From positions 62,001 to 126,000 of the forward strand of contig MEQL01000035.1 in assembly GCA_001770205.1 (NCBI GenBank): a stretch of DNA of 64,000 nt. Direction: 5' to 3'. Position 1 is the first letter of the stretch, and every line of letters starts with the position of its first letter. Under the pieces are notes generated by a model. It made no database searches. It worked only from the letters and a program-made list of their open reading frames with translations, and was not told the DNA's origin. Source of the stretch: Bdellovibrionales bacterium RIFOXYD12_FULL_39_22 (GTDB taxonomy: Bacteria; Bdellovibrionota; Bacteriovoracia; Bacteriovoracales; Bacteriovoracaceae). Position numbers and translations under genes: made by a program. Shown piece by piece: positions 55,447 through 64,000 of the stretch.

Positions 55447-56535
55447 ATGTCTCAAAATAATAAAACAGTGGTGGTTGGTATGTCGGGCGGCGTGGATTCG
55501 GCCGTCTCGGCCTATTTGTTAAAAGAGCAGGGATATAAAGTTATCGCACTGTTTATGAAAAATTGGGAAGAGAGTGATGAAAATGGTATCTGCCATGCGG
55601 CTGCCGATTATGAAGATGTTGTGGCAGTTTGTAACAAGTTGCAGATTCCATATTATGCGGTAGATTTTGTGAAAGAATATCGAGAGCAGGTTTTTGCACA
55701 TTTTCTGGCCGAGTATGAGAAGGGCCTTACTCCCAATCCGGATGTGCTCTGCAATCGAGAAATTAAATTCAAAGTTTTTTGGGATAAGGCGCGCGAGCTA
55801 GGAGCAGATTATTTGGCCACCGGGCATTATTGTCAGTTAAGAGAAAAAGAAGGCCATATCTATTTGGCCAAGGGTGCTGATGTCAATAAAGATCAGTCCT
55901 ATTTTTTATATATGGTTAAAGAAGATGTTTTAAAGAATGTACTTTTTCCGGTAGGAAATCTTACTAAGCCAGAAGTGCGCAAGATTGCCAAGAAACTAGA
56001 TTTGGCCAACAAGGATAAAAAAGATAGCACTGGAATTTGCTTTATTGGTGAACGTAATTTTCGCGAGTTTTTATCTAAATATATTCAGGCATCTCCAGGG
56101 AAATTTGAAACCACCGATGGAGTGGCCGTGGGAAATCATTTGGGCTGTGCTTTTTATACTATTGGCCAGCGAAAAGGATTGGGCCTGGGAGGCCCGGGAG
56201 AACCATGGTTTGTTTTAGAAAAAGATATTGCTCGCAATGTGGTCATTGTAGGAAGAGGGGAAGAGCATCCACTACTGTATTCTTCAGAATTAGTGGCCTC
56301 AGAAATTACCTGGGTATCTGATAATTTTAGGATAAATTATCCATACAATTGTAAGGCCAAAATTCGTTATAGACAGGCCGATCAAGAGGCAATGATATTT
56401 TCTTCTTTTGGAGATGGCCAGTCGCTGCTCATTAAGTTTAAAAACCCACAAAGGGCCATAACCTTAGGGCAGTCTGTAGTTTTATATGATGGAGAAATTT
56501 GTCTTGGTGGTGGTATTATTACCCAAAAATTATAA
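55447..56535 (+). CDS. mnmA: tRNA-specific 2-thiouridylase MnmA
   Basis: A 362-residue enzyme that thiolates U34 of Lys, Glu and Gln tRNAs. The PP-loop GMSGGVDSAVSAYLL is intact, and the catalytic pair is Cys102 (NPDVLCNREIKF) and Cys198 (DSTGICFIGERNF), the usual positions. ATGHYCQL, DVNKDQSYFLY and the GQRKGLGLGG segment complete the family pattern. It follows two divergent paralogue-like genes in one unit. A convergent small Cys protein gene ends 15 bp after it. Confidence 0.97.
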   Translation: MSQNNKTVVVGMSGGVDSAVSAYLLKEQGYKVIALFMKNWEESDENGICHAAADYEDVVAVCNKLQIPYYAVDFVKEYREQVFAHFLAEYEKGLTPNPDVLCNREIKFKVFWDKARELGADYLATGHYCQLREKEGHIYLAKGADVNKDQSYFLYMVKEDVLKNVLFPVGNLTKPEVRKIAKKLDLANKDKKDSTGICFIGERNFREFLSKYIQASPGKFETTDGVAVGNHLGCAFYTIGQRKGLGLGGPGEPWFVLEKDIARNVVIVGRGEEHPLLYSSELVASEITWVSDNFRINYPYNCKAKIRYRQADQEAMIFSSFGDGQSLLIKFKNPQRAITLGQSVVLYDGEICLGGGIITQKL

Positions 56536-56550
56536 CTCACCAGTAAATGC

Positions 56551-56775
56551 CTACCAGAGTGAGTCATCATTTAAGTCGATATCATCATTTTTTTCTTCTG
56601 AGGATTCAAACTTAGCTTCAAAAGAAAGACAATCTTTTCCGCTCTCTTTGGCAACTAGAATTGAAGGTAGGAGTCGACTTTTAAAACCATAAATGCGACA
56701 ACCCTTGGGATTATTCTGATCCCAAGTTACATAGAAATAGTTGCACTTCAGGCAATTAATGGGTTTGTTGGACAT
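56551..56775 (-). CDS. Small Cys-containing, possibly zinc-binding protein
   Basis: A 74-residue protein with C-x2-C at the N-terminus (NCLKCNYFYVTWD), then single Cys in KGCRIYG and KDCLSFE: four Cys that could bind a zinc ion. The pattern CxxCxxxYVTWD...PxxCxxxGFKS is a small family I have seen in proteobacteria without a proven role. The C-terminus is acidic. GAGGG precedes the ATG. Confidence 0.7.
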   Translation of the reverse strand: MSNKPINCLKCNYFYVTWDQNNPKGCRIYGFKSRLLPSILVAKESGKDCLSFEAKFESSEEKNDDIDLNDDSLW

Positions 56776-56790
56776 AAAAGATGCCCTCTT

Positions 56791-57249
56791 TTAGCGGCGG
56801 CAGCAGAGTCGATTTAGATCCGCATTATTAAGTTTAGCATACATAAATTGCAAATCATCAACCATTTTGGTGAGAGAGACTTTGTTATTGTCGGCGATTA
56901 GCGTTTCCCGATAGCGAAAAGTTCTTCCCCTGGCCTTTTTTAGCAATTGGCCCACCTCTTCAGCGCAAAGTTCATCAGCAAAATAATTTTCTTCTGCTTC
57001 CGTAGAGAAGGTAAATTCTCCTAAAGCATTTAAAAAATCTGTTAATTCAATTCGTTTTGCATATAAATTAATTGCTGATTCATAAGTTCGATTGAATTTA
57101 GCAGTAAAGGAGTAGAATTTGTCGGCAACTTCTGCTTTACAGGTTAGATAAGGAATTTCTCTGTGTTGAAAATATTGCAGCAAAAAAGTGGACAGTAGCG
57201 ATAAAGCAATTACAAAAATGGCGGAAGTAATTAACCAATCTCTTTTCAT
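56791..57249 (-). CDS. Membrane-anchored protein of unknown function
   Basis: A 152-residue protein with one N-terminal membrane helix (WLITSAIFVIALSLLSTFLL) and a helical periplasmic part with four Cys (YLTCKAEV, ADELCAEE, and CC at the end). No family recognised. ATG 57249 is chosen because GGAG stands upstream and the protein then begins with the membrane helix. It follows another small secreted protein gene by 13 bp. Confidence 0.6.
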   Translation of the reverse strand: MKRDWLITSAIFVIALSLLSTFLLQYFQHREIPYLTCKAEVADKFYSFTAKFNRTYESAINLYAKRIELTDFLNALGEFTFSTEAEENYFADELCAEEVGQLLKKARGRTFRYRETLIADNNKVSLTKMVDDLQFMYAKLNNADLNRLCCRR

Positions 57250-57262
57250 AAGAAGACTCCGA

Positions 57263-57739
57263 TTATTCAGTGGGGGGCGACAAGGCCGATCCTTCCGCTG
57301 TCGTAGTGGTGTTGGTTTCTGTTTCGGCGGTGGAAGTTGCATCTAGTGGCCCCGCCGGTTGGCAGTTTGCCAGGCACTCAGAGATTAGAATCTCATCTCG
57401 GTGAGTAGGCTGAAAAAACACACGGATGTCATTACAGCTAAGATTATCCACCATGGAGCGATAGATGGTGTAAGTGGCCCCTGGAATGTCGAAGTTGTTG
57501 ATTGAACTTTCTACTAAAAATTCTAAAACTCTCTCGGGACTAGTTACTTTAGCACTATCGTTATCGGGACATTGTACCGCAAACGACTTAGTTCCCAGGT
57601 AGGTGATGATTTTACAACAATCTATGCATTTATCGTGAGGAACATCAGCACAAATTCCCAGCAGTTTTTGATTGCTTCTGGCGAAAGAATTACTGTTAAT
57701 AAAAATTAAGAGGGCAGTTACAAATATAAATATTCGCAT
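57263..57739 (-). CDS. Small secreted Cys-rich protein, unknown
   Basis: A 158-residue protein with a signal peptide (FIFVTALLIFINSNSFA) and a mature part with about seven Cys, including CIDCCKII and ECLANCQ, followed by a Thr/Ser/Glu-rich tail. No family recognised. It is the first of two genes read together with that at 56791. It is divergent from iorA with 161 bp between the starts. Confidence 0.6.
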   Translation of the reverse strand: MRIFIFVTALLIFINSNSFARSNQKLLGICADVPHDKCIDCCKIITYLGTKSFAVQCPDNDSAKVTSPERVLEFLVESSINNFDIPGATYTIYRSMVDNLSCNDIRVFFQPTHRDEILISECLANCQPAGPLDATSTAETETNTTTTAEGSALSPPTE

Positions 57740-57900
57740 ATCTAAAAATGATAAGGGATAATTGAGAAGATTGCCAACAAATATTTTATCAAAGTTGTTA
57801 GCGTGTGCAACATTGTTATTTGATAAAGCTCGTTGTATAGTCGCTACGCTAAAAAAAAATCGCAAACTATGTCTAAACCGATCATCAAAGGAACACGACT

Positions 57901-59556
57901 ATGTCAAAAAATGCAAAAAATGAATCACTTCTTTTGGGAGACGAGGCCGTTGGATTTGCCGCCATCGATGCGGGACTCACTGGTATTTTTGGTTATCCGG
58001 GAACTCCTTCGACGGAAGTTTTTGAGGCCGTAGAAGCAGAATTTAAAAAAAATGGTGTGGCCAACAGAGTTGCTCGTTGGGCGGCCAACGAAAAGGTTGG
58101 TTATGAATTCGCTCTAGGATGCAGCTACATTGGGAAGCGTTCTATGGTAACAATGAAACATGTCGGGCTTAATGTGGCGATGGACCCTTTTGTAAATTCC
58201 GCCATCACCGGTGTTAATGGTGGATTAGTGGTAGTAGTTGCTGATGATCCGGGGATGCATAGCAGTCAGAACGAACAAGATAGTCGCTATTTGGCCGATT
58301 TTGCCAATCTTCCCTGCTTAGAGCCCTCTACTCCTCAAGAGGCCTACGATTTTACCACTTACGCCTTCGAGCTTTCAGAAAAACTTCGTTTGCCGGTTCT
58401 ATTGCGTTTAGTGACGCGCCTTGCGCACACTAGAGGTGTCGTGGCCCGCCAAGAGATGAAAGAACCTACGGATTTGGGAATTCCCAATAGCGAATCGCGT
58501 TTTAATTGGGTATTGATTCCATCTAATGCTCGGCTGCAGTATCAACGCTTGCGCGATAATTTTGGCCAGTTATTAGAGGCGGCCGATGATTTTAATAAAT
58601 TTAAAAAAGGTGATCGACGAGGAGTGGTAGTTAGTGGAATGGGGAAGGCCAATTTTGACCAACTTTGCAAAGAGGAGGCAACTATTTCCAAATTTTCCAA
58701 ATTAGAAGTCATGGCCTATCCGCTTAATGATTCGTTAATCGATAAAATGTTAGAAAGCTGCGACGAGATATATATATTTGAGGAGAATTATCCATACATC
58801 GAAGATAAATTTATTGCAAAAACGCGCCAGACAAAAATTAGAGGGCGGCGCGATGGTACCTTGAATATTGCGGGAGAGCTTGATCCAGGAGTATTGCGAC
58901 AAGCGTTAAAGCTTTCCATGCCCGAGAAGAAAAAGGGACCGACAATTGATTTGCCGGCCCGCCCGCCACGTATGTGTGATGGTTGTGGGCATATTGATGC
59001 CTACAACGCAATGAAAGAGGCCTTTAATATCATCGGTGTTTCTGATCCACGAGTTTTTGGAGATATTGGTTGTTATACGCTGGGTGCTCAACCTCCTTTT
59101 GAAGGAATTGATACTTGTGTGGAAATGGGTGCTTCTCTGGGAATGGCCTTGGGGGCGGCAATGTCTGGGCAGGTACCGTCAGTGGGCGTTATTGGTGATT
59201 CTACTTTTTTTCACTCCGGACTTCCTACCTTAATCTCTCTAGTAGAGTCGAAAGTTAATGCTAATTTTGTGATTATGGATAATCGTATTACGGCAATGAC
59301 TGGCCAGCAGGAGGTAGTGGCCACCGATATTATTCCTCAATTGGCACAGGCCGCCGGCCTTTTGCCAGAGCAGGTGCATATTTTGACACCGTTACCAAAA
59401 AAACATGAGGAGAATGTAAAAAAGCTAGTAGAGATTTTTAAAAATAATCGGCCAGATCTAATTATTTTTAAGCGCGACTGCATACAGGCCATGCGCAAAG
59501 GCCTATATGCCAAGATCAATGAAGAAAAAAAAGCAGGAGGGCATGGCCATGAGTAG
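57901..59556 (+). CDS. iorA: Indolepyruvate ferredoxin oxidoreductase alpha subunit, without C-terminal ferredoxin domain
   Basis: A 551-residue subunit that, with IorB, decarboxylates aryl-2-oxo acids to aryl-CoA with ferredoxin reduction. The N-terminal pyruvate-type domain shows GDEAVGFAAIDAGL, GYPGTPSTEV, KHVGLNVAMDPF and DDPGMHSSQNEQD; the C-terminal thiamine-diphosphate domain shows MCDGCGH, GDIGCYTLG, GDSTFFHSGLPTL and DNRITAMTGQQ. The usual C-terminal pair of 4Fe-4S clusters is missing: the protein ends in a Lys/His-rich tail. AAGGA lies before the ATG. It overlaps iorB by 8 bp. Confidence 0.93.
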   Translation: MSKNAKNESLLLGDEAVGFAAIDAGLTGIFGYPGTPSTEVFEAVEAEFKKNGVANRVARWAANEKVGYEFALGCSYIGKRSMVTMKHVGLNVAMDPFVNSAITGVNGGLVVVVADDPGMHSSQNEQDSRYLADFANLPCLEPSTPQEAYDFTTYAFELSEKLRLPVLLRLVTRLAHTRGVVARQEMKEPTDLGIPNSESRFNWVLIPSNARLQYQRLRDNFGQLLEAADDFNKFKKGDRRGVVVSGMGKANFDQLCKEEATISKFSKLEVMAYPLNDSLIDKMLESCDEIYIFEENYPYIEDKFIAKTRQTKIRGRRDGTLNIAGELDPGVLRQALKLSMPEKKKGPTIDLPARPPRMCDGCGHIDAYNAMKEAFNIIGVSDPRVFGDIGCYTLGAQPPFEGIDTCVEMGASLGMALGAAMSGQVPSVGVIGDSTFFHSGLPTLISLVESKVNANFVIMDNRITAMTGQQEVVATDIIPQLAQAAGLLPEQVHILTPLPKKHEENVKKLVEIFKNNRPDLIIFKRDCIQAMRKGLYAKINEEKKAGGHGHE

Positions 59557-60142
59557 TGATAAATTGTATGGAATCATTGTCGCAGGAGTAGGAGGGCAAG
59601 GAGCAATTACCTTGGCCCAGCTTTTTTTAGGGGCGGCATGGCGCTCCAGACTGCATACTATGCAATCTGAAGTACATGGGATGAGTCAGCGAGGTGGATC
59701 AGTTAATGCCCAAATTTCTATCTCTAAAGCAGAAGTTACTGCCCCGCTGCTTCTTTCTGGTGCGGTGGATTTGTTGATAAGTATGGAGCCGCTGGAGGCC
59801 CTGCGTTATGTCCCTTTCCTTTCAAAAAATGCCACAATCATTACTTCTACTGAGCCGACGATAAATATGGACAACTATCCAGACATAAACCTGATATTGG
59901 GGGCATTACGAGAAATTCCTGGAACTATTTTAGTAGACACTGCTGAGCATGCTAAAAAGCTTGCGAATAAAAATGCTGGGAATATGGTACTTTTGGGAGT
60001 TGCTTCTAATTACACTCCTATTGATAAAACTATCTGGCATACCATTATTGAAGAGCGTTTTGCTAGCAAGGGAGAGAAAGTGGTAGTGAAAAATATTGAG
60101 GCCTTTGATATTGGAAAAAAAATTATCGCTCCAAGTAGTTAG
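59549..60142 (+). CDS. iorB: Indolepyruvate ferredoxin oxidoreductase beta subunit
   Basis: A 197-residue gamma-type domain subunit of the 2-oxoacid:ferredoxin oxidoreductase family: IIVAGVGGQGAITLAQL at the start, SEVHGMSQRGGSVNAQ, and LGVASNYTPI near the end. ATG 59549 has AGGAGG at 8 bp and gives the usual start (MSSDKLYGIIVAGVGG). It completes a two-gene iorAB unit. The aromatic amino acid-derived oxo acids are the likely substrates. Confidence 0.93.
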   Translation: MSSDKLYGIIVAGVGGQGAITLAQLFLGAAWRSRLHTMQSEVHGMSQRGGSVNAQISISKAEVTAPLLLSGAVDLLISMEPLEALRYVPFLSKNATIITSTEPTINMDNYPDINLILGALREIPGTILVDTAEHAKKLANKNAGNMVLLGVASNYTPIDKTIWHTIIEERFASKGEKVVVKNIEAFDIGKKIIAPSS

Positions 60143-60159
60143 ATTGCGATAGTTTTTTC

Positions 60160-62313
60160 ATGAGAAATTTTTTTAAATATATCATTCTTTTGATCCCTTA
60201 TTTGCTTATTATTTTTAGTTTTCTTTATTTAAAGAATGATCTAAAATCTTTTCGCCTTATTGAATCACTGGCCGCGGATCATCCAATCCGAGTTGATTAT
60301 GAAAAATTTCAAAGTATATATAAGGACGATAACCGCCTTTATGTTCTTTTAAAAAGTAAAGATGGTTCTACTTTTCTTCAAAATAGACTAACTCCGGTGT
60401 TTAAAAAATTGGTAAGGATGTTAGAGAGGGTAAAAAATCTAAGCACCATCAGCAATTTAGAGACTGCGCGCTACATTGTTCCGCACAATGGCCATTTTCA
60501 GCTGCGGCCATTTTTATCTCCGGAAGGCCACTTACTTTCGCAGGCAAAAGGCCATTTAGAATCAGAGCTTTTTTTAAATAATTTAATTAACAAAGAGGCC
60601 GATTCGGCCATTACTGTTTTGGTGGTAAGAGATAATTTAACGGCAAGAGAGAAGAAAAAAATTATTTTAAGCGTAGAAGATATTTTGGCCAAGGTGAAGA
60701 AGGAGTATGGCATTGATGGCCTTATTTTAGGTGATATTTTTACGCAGTATAATTTACAAAACGAAATTTTGAAAAATCAATTAATCGTTTTGCCGGTATT
60801 TTTGGTTGCCACCATTGTTATTTTTTATCTTTTTTTTGGATCATTTTTTGTGTCGTTTTTGAGTTTGTTCATTATTAGTATCGCCTATTCATCGACGTTT
60901 GTGCTTATGCTTTTTGTCGAGAAAACAATTTCACCACTTGCTTCACTTTCACTTGTTTTTGTTTTCGTTGTTACTACCTCCGACCTCATTCATTTTTTTT
61001 CTATCTATTCAAAAACAGACAAAACCAGCTATGAGAGGATCTGGATTCCATGTTTTTATACTTCGCTTACAACCTTTGTCGGTTTTTTAACGTTAGTTTT
61101 TAGTGAGATTGAACAGATAAGATTTTTTGGAATATATAGCTGTTTTGGTATTGCAATCGCTTTTGGTGTCACCTTTTATTTTCTGCCTTATATTATAAAT
61201 AATTTCTCGGAAATAAAAATGAAGAAATTGGCACTCGATTTTAAATTTCTTCCTTTTGTTGCCAAAAACAAAAAATCTATTTTGCTTGGTTATTTGGCAG
61301 TAATGATTCTATCAGCAGTGTCCATTGTCGATTTACAGTTTCAAGATCGTTATCTGAATTTATTTCCATCGTCACATCCTTTTTCTAAAAGTGTGGAGTC
61401 CTTCACCAAGAGTTTTTCTTTTGTAGGAACAGTTGATTTGCGGGTTAGGGCCCCTAGAAGTTTTTTACTCTCCTCCGAAGGAATCGCTAAGCTCGGGGAG
61501 TTAAATAGTGAACTCGTGGCCATTGACGGAGTTACAAATGTTTTGAGTTTGGTAAGTTTTGATAACTATGTGAAAGAGTTTTTGAACATTAGGCCAGAGG
61601 AGCGGCCAGCGTTTTTGAAGTTACTAGATCTTTTTGATGCTATGGAGATTTTTCTTCCGGGAAATTTCGATGAGACAAGGATGATTTTGCGGATAAACTC
61701 AATAGACACCCATGTACTAGATAAGGTCATCCAAGGTATTGAGACTGTTTCCCAGAAGAGGACATTTAGTTCCTTATTTAAAGTAGAAATTAGTGGTTAT
61801 TCGAGAGTACGTCACGATATTATGAGTTTGATTTTTAGCAGTTTTGTGCAATCACTTACAGGAACAGCGCTGCTTGTTTATATTGTGTTGATTGTCATGT
61901 TCCGTTCTATTTCCTTGGCCTCTATTGCGATGATACCGAATATATTTCCTGTCCTGATTATCTACGCAATTTGCGCATTTTTTCAGATACCTATTGATTA
62001 TAATCTAATAATTCTAAATGCCGCCATATTGGGGATCTCGGTGGATGATACAATTCATTTGATGTACCACTATACTCAGCGCAAAAATTATTCGTCCTAC
62101 GATAATCTAAAAATTACTTTAAGTGAGATATCAACGGCGCTAGTTAAAACAACTCTTTTTTTTATTCTAACCTTTCCCATTTTTTTTCTTACCTCCTTTA
62201 ATTTTTTTCATGAGATGGCCCTTTTGATAATTGTTGCTTTTACAGTGGCCTTGCTTTGTGACTTGTTTGTTTTGCCAGCAACTTTACTGATTAAAGACGG
62301 GGAACTGAAATAG
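60160..62313 (+). CDS. RND/MMPL-family membrane transporter
   Basis: A 717-residue protein with the layout of an MMPL/RND exporter: one membrane helix (residues 5-25), a large periplasmic loop (to about 200), five to six helices (about 205-350, with the sterol-sensing-like ISIAYSSTFVLMLF region), a second loop and six more helices ending at 705, with LGISVDDTIHLMYHYTQR as the conserved Asp-Asp motif of the second helical block. The substrate, lipid or hydrophobic compound, cannot be told. The ribosome site is weak. It is followed by an anchored unknown protein. Confidence 0.88.
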   Translation: MRNFFKYIILLIPYLLIIFSFLYLKNDLKSFRLIESLAADHPIRVDYEKFQSIYKDDNRLYVLLKSKDGSTFLQNRLTPVFKKLVRMLERVKNLSTISNLETARYIVPHNGHFQLRPFLSPEGHLLSQAKGHLESELFLNNLINKEADSAITVLVVRDNLTAREKKKIILSVEDILAKVKKEYGIDGLILGDIFTQYNLQNEILKNQLIVLPVFLVATIVIFYLFFGSFFVSFLSLFIISIAYSSTFVLMLFVEKTISPLASLSLVFVFVVTTSDLIHFFSIYSKTDKTSYERIWIPCFYTSLTTFVGFLTLVFSEIEQIRFFGIYSCFGIAIAFGVTFYFLPYIINNFSEIKMKKLALDFKFLPFVAKNKKSILLGYLAVMILSAVSIVDLQFQDRYLNLFPSSHPFSKSVESFTKSFSFVGTVDLRVRAPRSFLLSSEGIAKLGELNSELVAIDGVTNVLSLVSFDNYVKEFLNIRPEERPAFLKLLDLFDAMEIFLPGNFDETRMILRINSIDTHVLDKVIQGIETVSQKRTFSSLFKVEISGYSRVRHDIMSLIFSSFVQSLTGTALLVYIVLIVMFRSISLASIAMIPNIFPVLIIYAICAFFQIPIDYNLIILNAAILGISVDDTIHLMYHYTQRKNYSSYDNLKITLSEISTALVKTTLFFILTFPIFFLTSFNFFHEMALLIIVAFTVALLCDLFVLPATLLIKDGELK

Positions 62314-62454
62314 TCGGCCTTCTGGTGGGCATTTTTATCTATACAACTAAATTATGTCCCTGAAAAAACTTTAGCTTACTTTTCTGTTTGGGCCTACTTT
62401 AAAGTTAGAGTACAATTATGGAGAAATGTATTTGATAAAATATTTGGAGGATTC

Positions 62455-64000
62455 ATGAAGATTTTTATTGTAACACTTTCTTTTTTAGCGATTAGCGCCT
62501 TAGGAGTTTATACGCTGACAAGTAATAAGTATAAATTTTCCGAAGAGGGGAAGCGAGCGATTGCTTATAGCGATAAATCATCAGAGTTGGAAGTAGATGG
62601 AGATCGATCGGTAATAGAGGAGATAAATGAAACAATTTTTGCAATTAGCACAGAAAAAGACATTGATAATCTAATTAAAAAAGTAGACGCAGAGTTAGCA
62701 GAGCGGCCGATGGATGCCACCTTGCTTGTGTATAGCGCAATAATTTCTCCGCTAAAAGTTTTTAAGAGTTTTGGTTGGAGGGTTCTAGAGCTAGATGCGC
62801 CTTTTGATTTTTGGGAAATAATGAGTGTTGCAGAACTTAGAGAGGTGGGCAAAAATTTGGATCGATGGGCCCCTCACTTTCGTCCACTATTTTACTATTT
62901 GCTTCAGGGGGCGGATCATAAAAATATTTCTCAGGATCGGGCCTTCAGTGATTTTCAGAGATATTATTTGGAGACAATATATCCTGAACTGAATAAGAGT
63001 ATTCAAAAACTAAGCAAAGTGGCGGAAGGAATTGAAGATTATAACGTAGAAATTTTTGAAATGAACACTGCCCTATTTTTGGGAACTTCAAAAAATGAAA
63101 TGATAAATGAGGATTATAAGCATCTTAAATTTACCATAGAGCATGTTAATTTTTTACTTTCCAACTTTCATCGAATACAGGCCGTTTTGACTTATATTGC
63201 TTCTTATGATTTTGATGCGCTTAAAGCTTTTAGGGCATCGGTTGATGTCTACAATATGGGAAAAACTTTATTGGAAGGGACCTTTACGAATAACGATTAT
63301 AAGTTTTTACCACATGACTTTAGATATTATGAGGCCCTCCATGATGAGCGAATGAAGCATTATTTAAAAATTACCCACAAAAAAGATTTGAGCAAACTTT
63401 TTACTTTGAAAAATAATATGATTGTCAATTTGTCTCAAGAAAGAGTGCATACACTGGCCGCTTCGTTAGAGCATTTTCGACTTGCTAATAAATATAGAAT
63501 CAAGGCGGTGGATGGACTTAATATACAAAAGGATTATCCATCACCGCAAATTAAAAATCTTATCAATGCTGAAAACTATTTATCGCAAATTTGGGTTAAT
63601 AAGAAGACTTTGAAGAAAAGGGGAGAGGTGCTAAATTCAAATGGTGCCTATTCCTTTAAAGACGCTTTTTATACCTTTAGTTTTAATATAAATTTTTCTT
63701 CGTTGTTTGACCCAAAAAATCCTGCAATTTTTGATTTAAAAAAACTTATGCCAACTAAGGCCAATTTCGCTGGCCGAAATCGGACACCACTGGAGAGATT
63801 AAAAAATCAGATGGGAAAGACTGATAGTGAAAAATGGTTGATGAGTTTTGAAGATGATTCGCCAACTTCGTTGCCAGATTATAGATTCGGGCAATTATTT
63901 CCAAATGCGTCCTCGATGCAAGATTTGAAAGCGATTACTGGATCACTGGGACGAGATAATGCCCTGCCCTTTCTTAATGTTTGGTTGAGCTTATTCTTTT
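62455..64000 (+). CDS. Membrane-anchored protein of unknown function (3' end cut by window end)
   Basis: The frame is open from ATG 62455, with GGAGG 5 bp upstream, to the last base, giving at least 515 residues. It begins with a signal or membrane helix (MKIFIVTLSFLAISALGVYT) followed by a hydrophilic, largely helical region rich in Lys, Glu, Asn and Phe. I see no catalytic motif or repeat, and few Cys. No stop is in the window, so the length is unknown. It lies 141 bp after the MMPL transporter gene on the same strand. No family recognised. Confidence 0.8.
   Translation, partial: MKIFIVTLSFLAISALGVYTLTSNKYKFSEEGKRAIAYSDKSSELEVDGDRSVIEEINETIFAISTEKDIDNLIKKVDAELAERPMDATLLVYSAIISPLKVFKSFGWRVLELDAPFDFWEIMSVAELREVGKNLDRWAPHFRPLFYYLLQGADHKNISQDRAFSDFQRYYLETIYPELNKSIQKLSKVAEGIEDYNVEIFEMNTALFLGTSKNEMINEDYKHLKFTIEHVNFLLSNFHRIQAVLTYIASYDFDALKAFRASVDVYNMGKTLLEGTFTNNDYKFLPHDFRYYEALHDERMKHYLKITHKKDLSKLFTLKNNMIVNLSQERVHTLAASLEHFRLANKYRIKAVDGLNIQKDYPSPQIKNLINAENYLSQIWVNKKTLKKRGEVLNSNGAYSFKDAFYTFSFNINFSSLFDPKNPAIFDLKKLMPTKANFAGRNRTPLERLKNQMGKTDSEKWLMSFEDDSPTSLPDYRFGQLFPNASSMQDLKAITGSLGRDNALPFLNVWLSLFF

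Noticed and set aside
1-64000. tRNA, rRNA, CRISPR arrays, IS elements and prophage genes
   Set aside because: I looked for tRNA arm patterns, short direct repeats, transposase motifs and phage structural genes and saw none. A dedicated search would be needed to exclude a single small RNA.

Overview
The window is a dense, low-GC (about 40%) bacterial chromosome segment with almost no spare DNA. It carries a Kdo/LPS-precursor operon, lipoproteins, several outer-membrane beta-barrel-like proteins that end in aromatic residues, a TolC-like protein and peptidoglycan enzymes, so the host is a Gram-negative (diderm) bacterium. The gene mix (PilZ proteins, many small secreted Cys-containing proteins, a large Cys-rich lipoprotein, several wall-cutting enzymes) reminds me of the former Deltaproteobacteria/Bdellovibrionota, but this placement is an inference of low confidence. 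Ferredoxin- and NADH-linked enzymes (Flox/Hdr, IorAB, a selenium-type molybdenum hydroxylase) point to an anaerobic or facultatively anaerobic way of life.

Layout. 1-7276: a purine/pyrimidine-type catabolic cluster of the selenium-metabolism-linked kind (carbamate kinase, YgeW, YgeY, molybdenum hydroxylase, SsnA). 7393-13751: seven tightly overlapping genes, hdrC-hdrB-hdrA-floxD-floxC-floxB-floxA, encoding an NAD(P)H-linked, probably electron-bifurcating heterodisulfide-reductase-type complex. 13827-16876: BioY, a DEAD-box helicase and UppP. 16885-21795: one 1636-residue Cys-rich lipoprotein-like gene of unknown role. 22016-32326: housekeeping and envelope genes (PncC/CinA domain, FAD dehydrogenase, slipin/NfeD pair, guanine deaminase, HTH regulator, PilZ membrane protein, a TolC-like operon). 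32411-37531: kdsB-pyrG-kdsA-kdsC-DUF493-gpsA. 37528-45218: a cell-wall block with a PBP4-type carboxypeptidase, an L,D-transpeptidase lipoprotein and two lytic-transglycosylase-like proteins, each paired with a membrane-anchored helical protein in a tail-to-tail arrangement. 45416-50998: a beta-barrel protein, a methyltransferase, a PilZ/barrel/HD-PDE operon and an acyl-CoA dehydrogenase. 51039-56535: an orphan C5 DNA methyltransferase, a degenerate ABC-type ATPase, a MnmA-like protein that has lost its ATP-binding loop, an M28-like protein that has lost catalytic residues, and the true MnmA. 56551-64000: small Cys proteins, IorA/IorB, an MMPL-type transporter and an anchored protein cut by the window end.

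How it may work together (inference): guanine deaminase and the molybdenum hydroxylase would feed purines into the Yge/Ssn pathway, carbamate kinase would recover ATP from carbamoyl phosphate, and electrons from the hydroxylase and from IorAB (reduced ferredoxin) could be balanced by the Flox/Hdr complex.

The strongest signal not tied to a gene is a large excess of the tetranucleotide GGCC throughout the window, on both strands and in all codon phases. I see no rRNA, tRNA, insertion sequence, prophage or CRISPR array.
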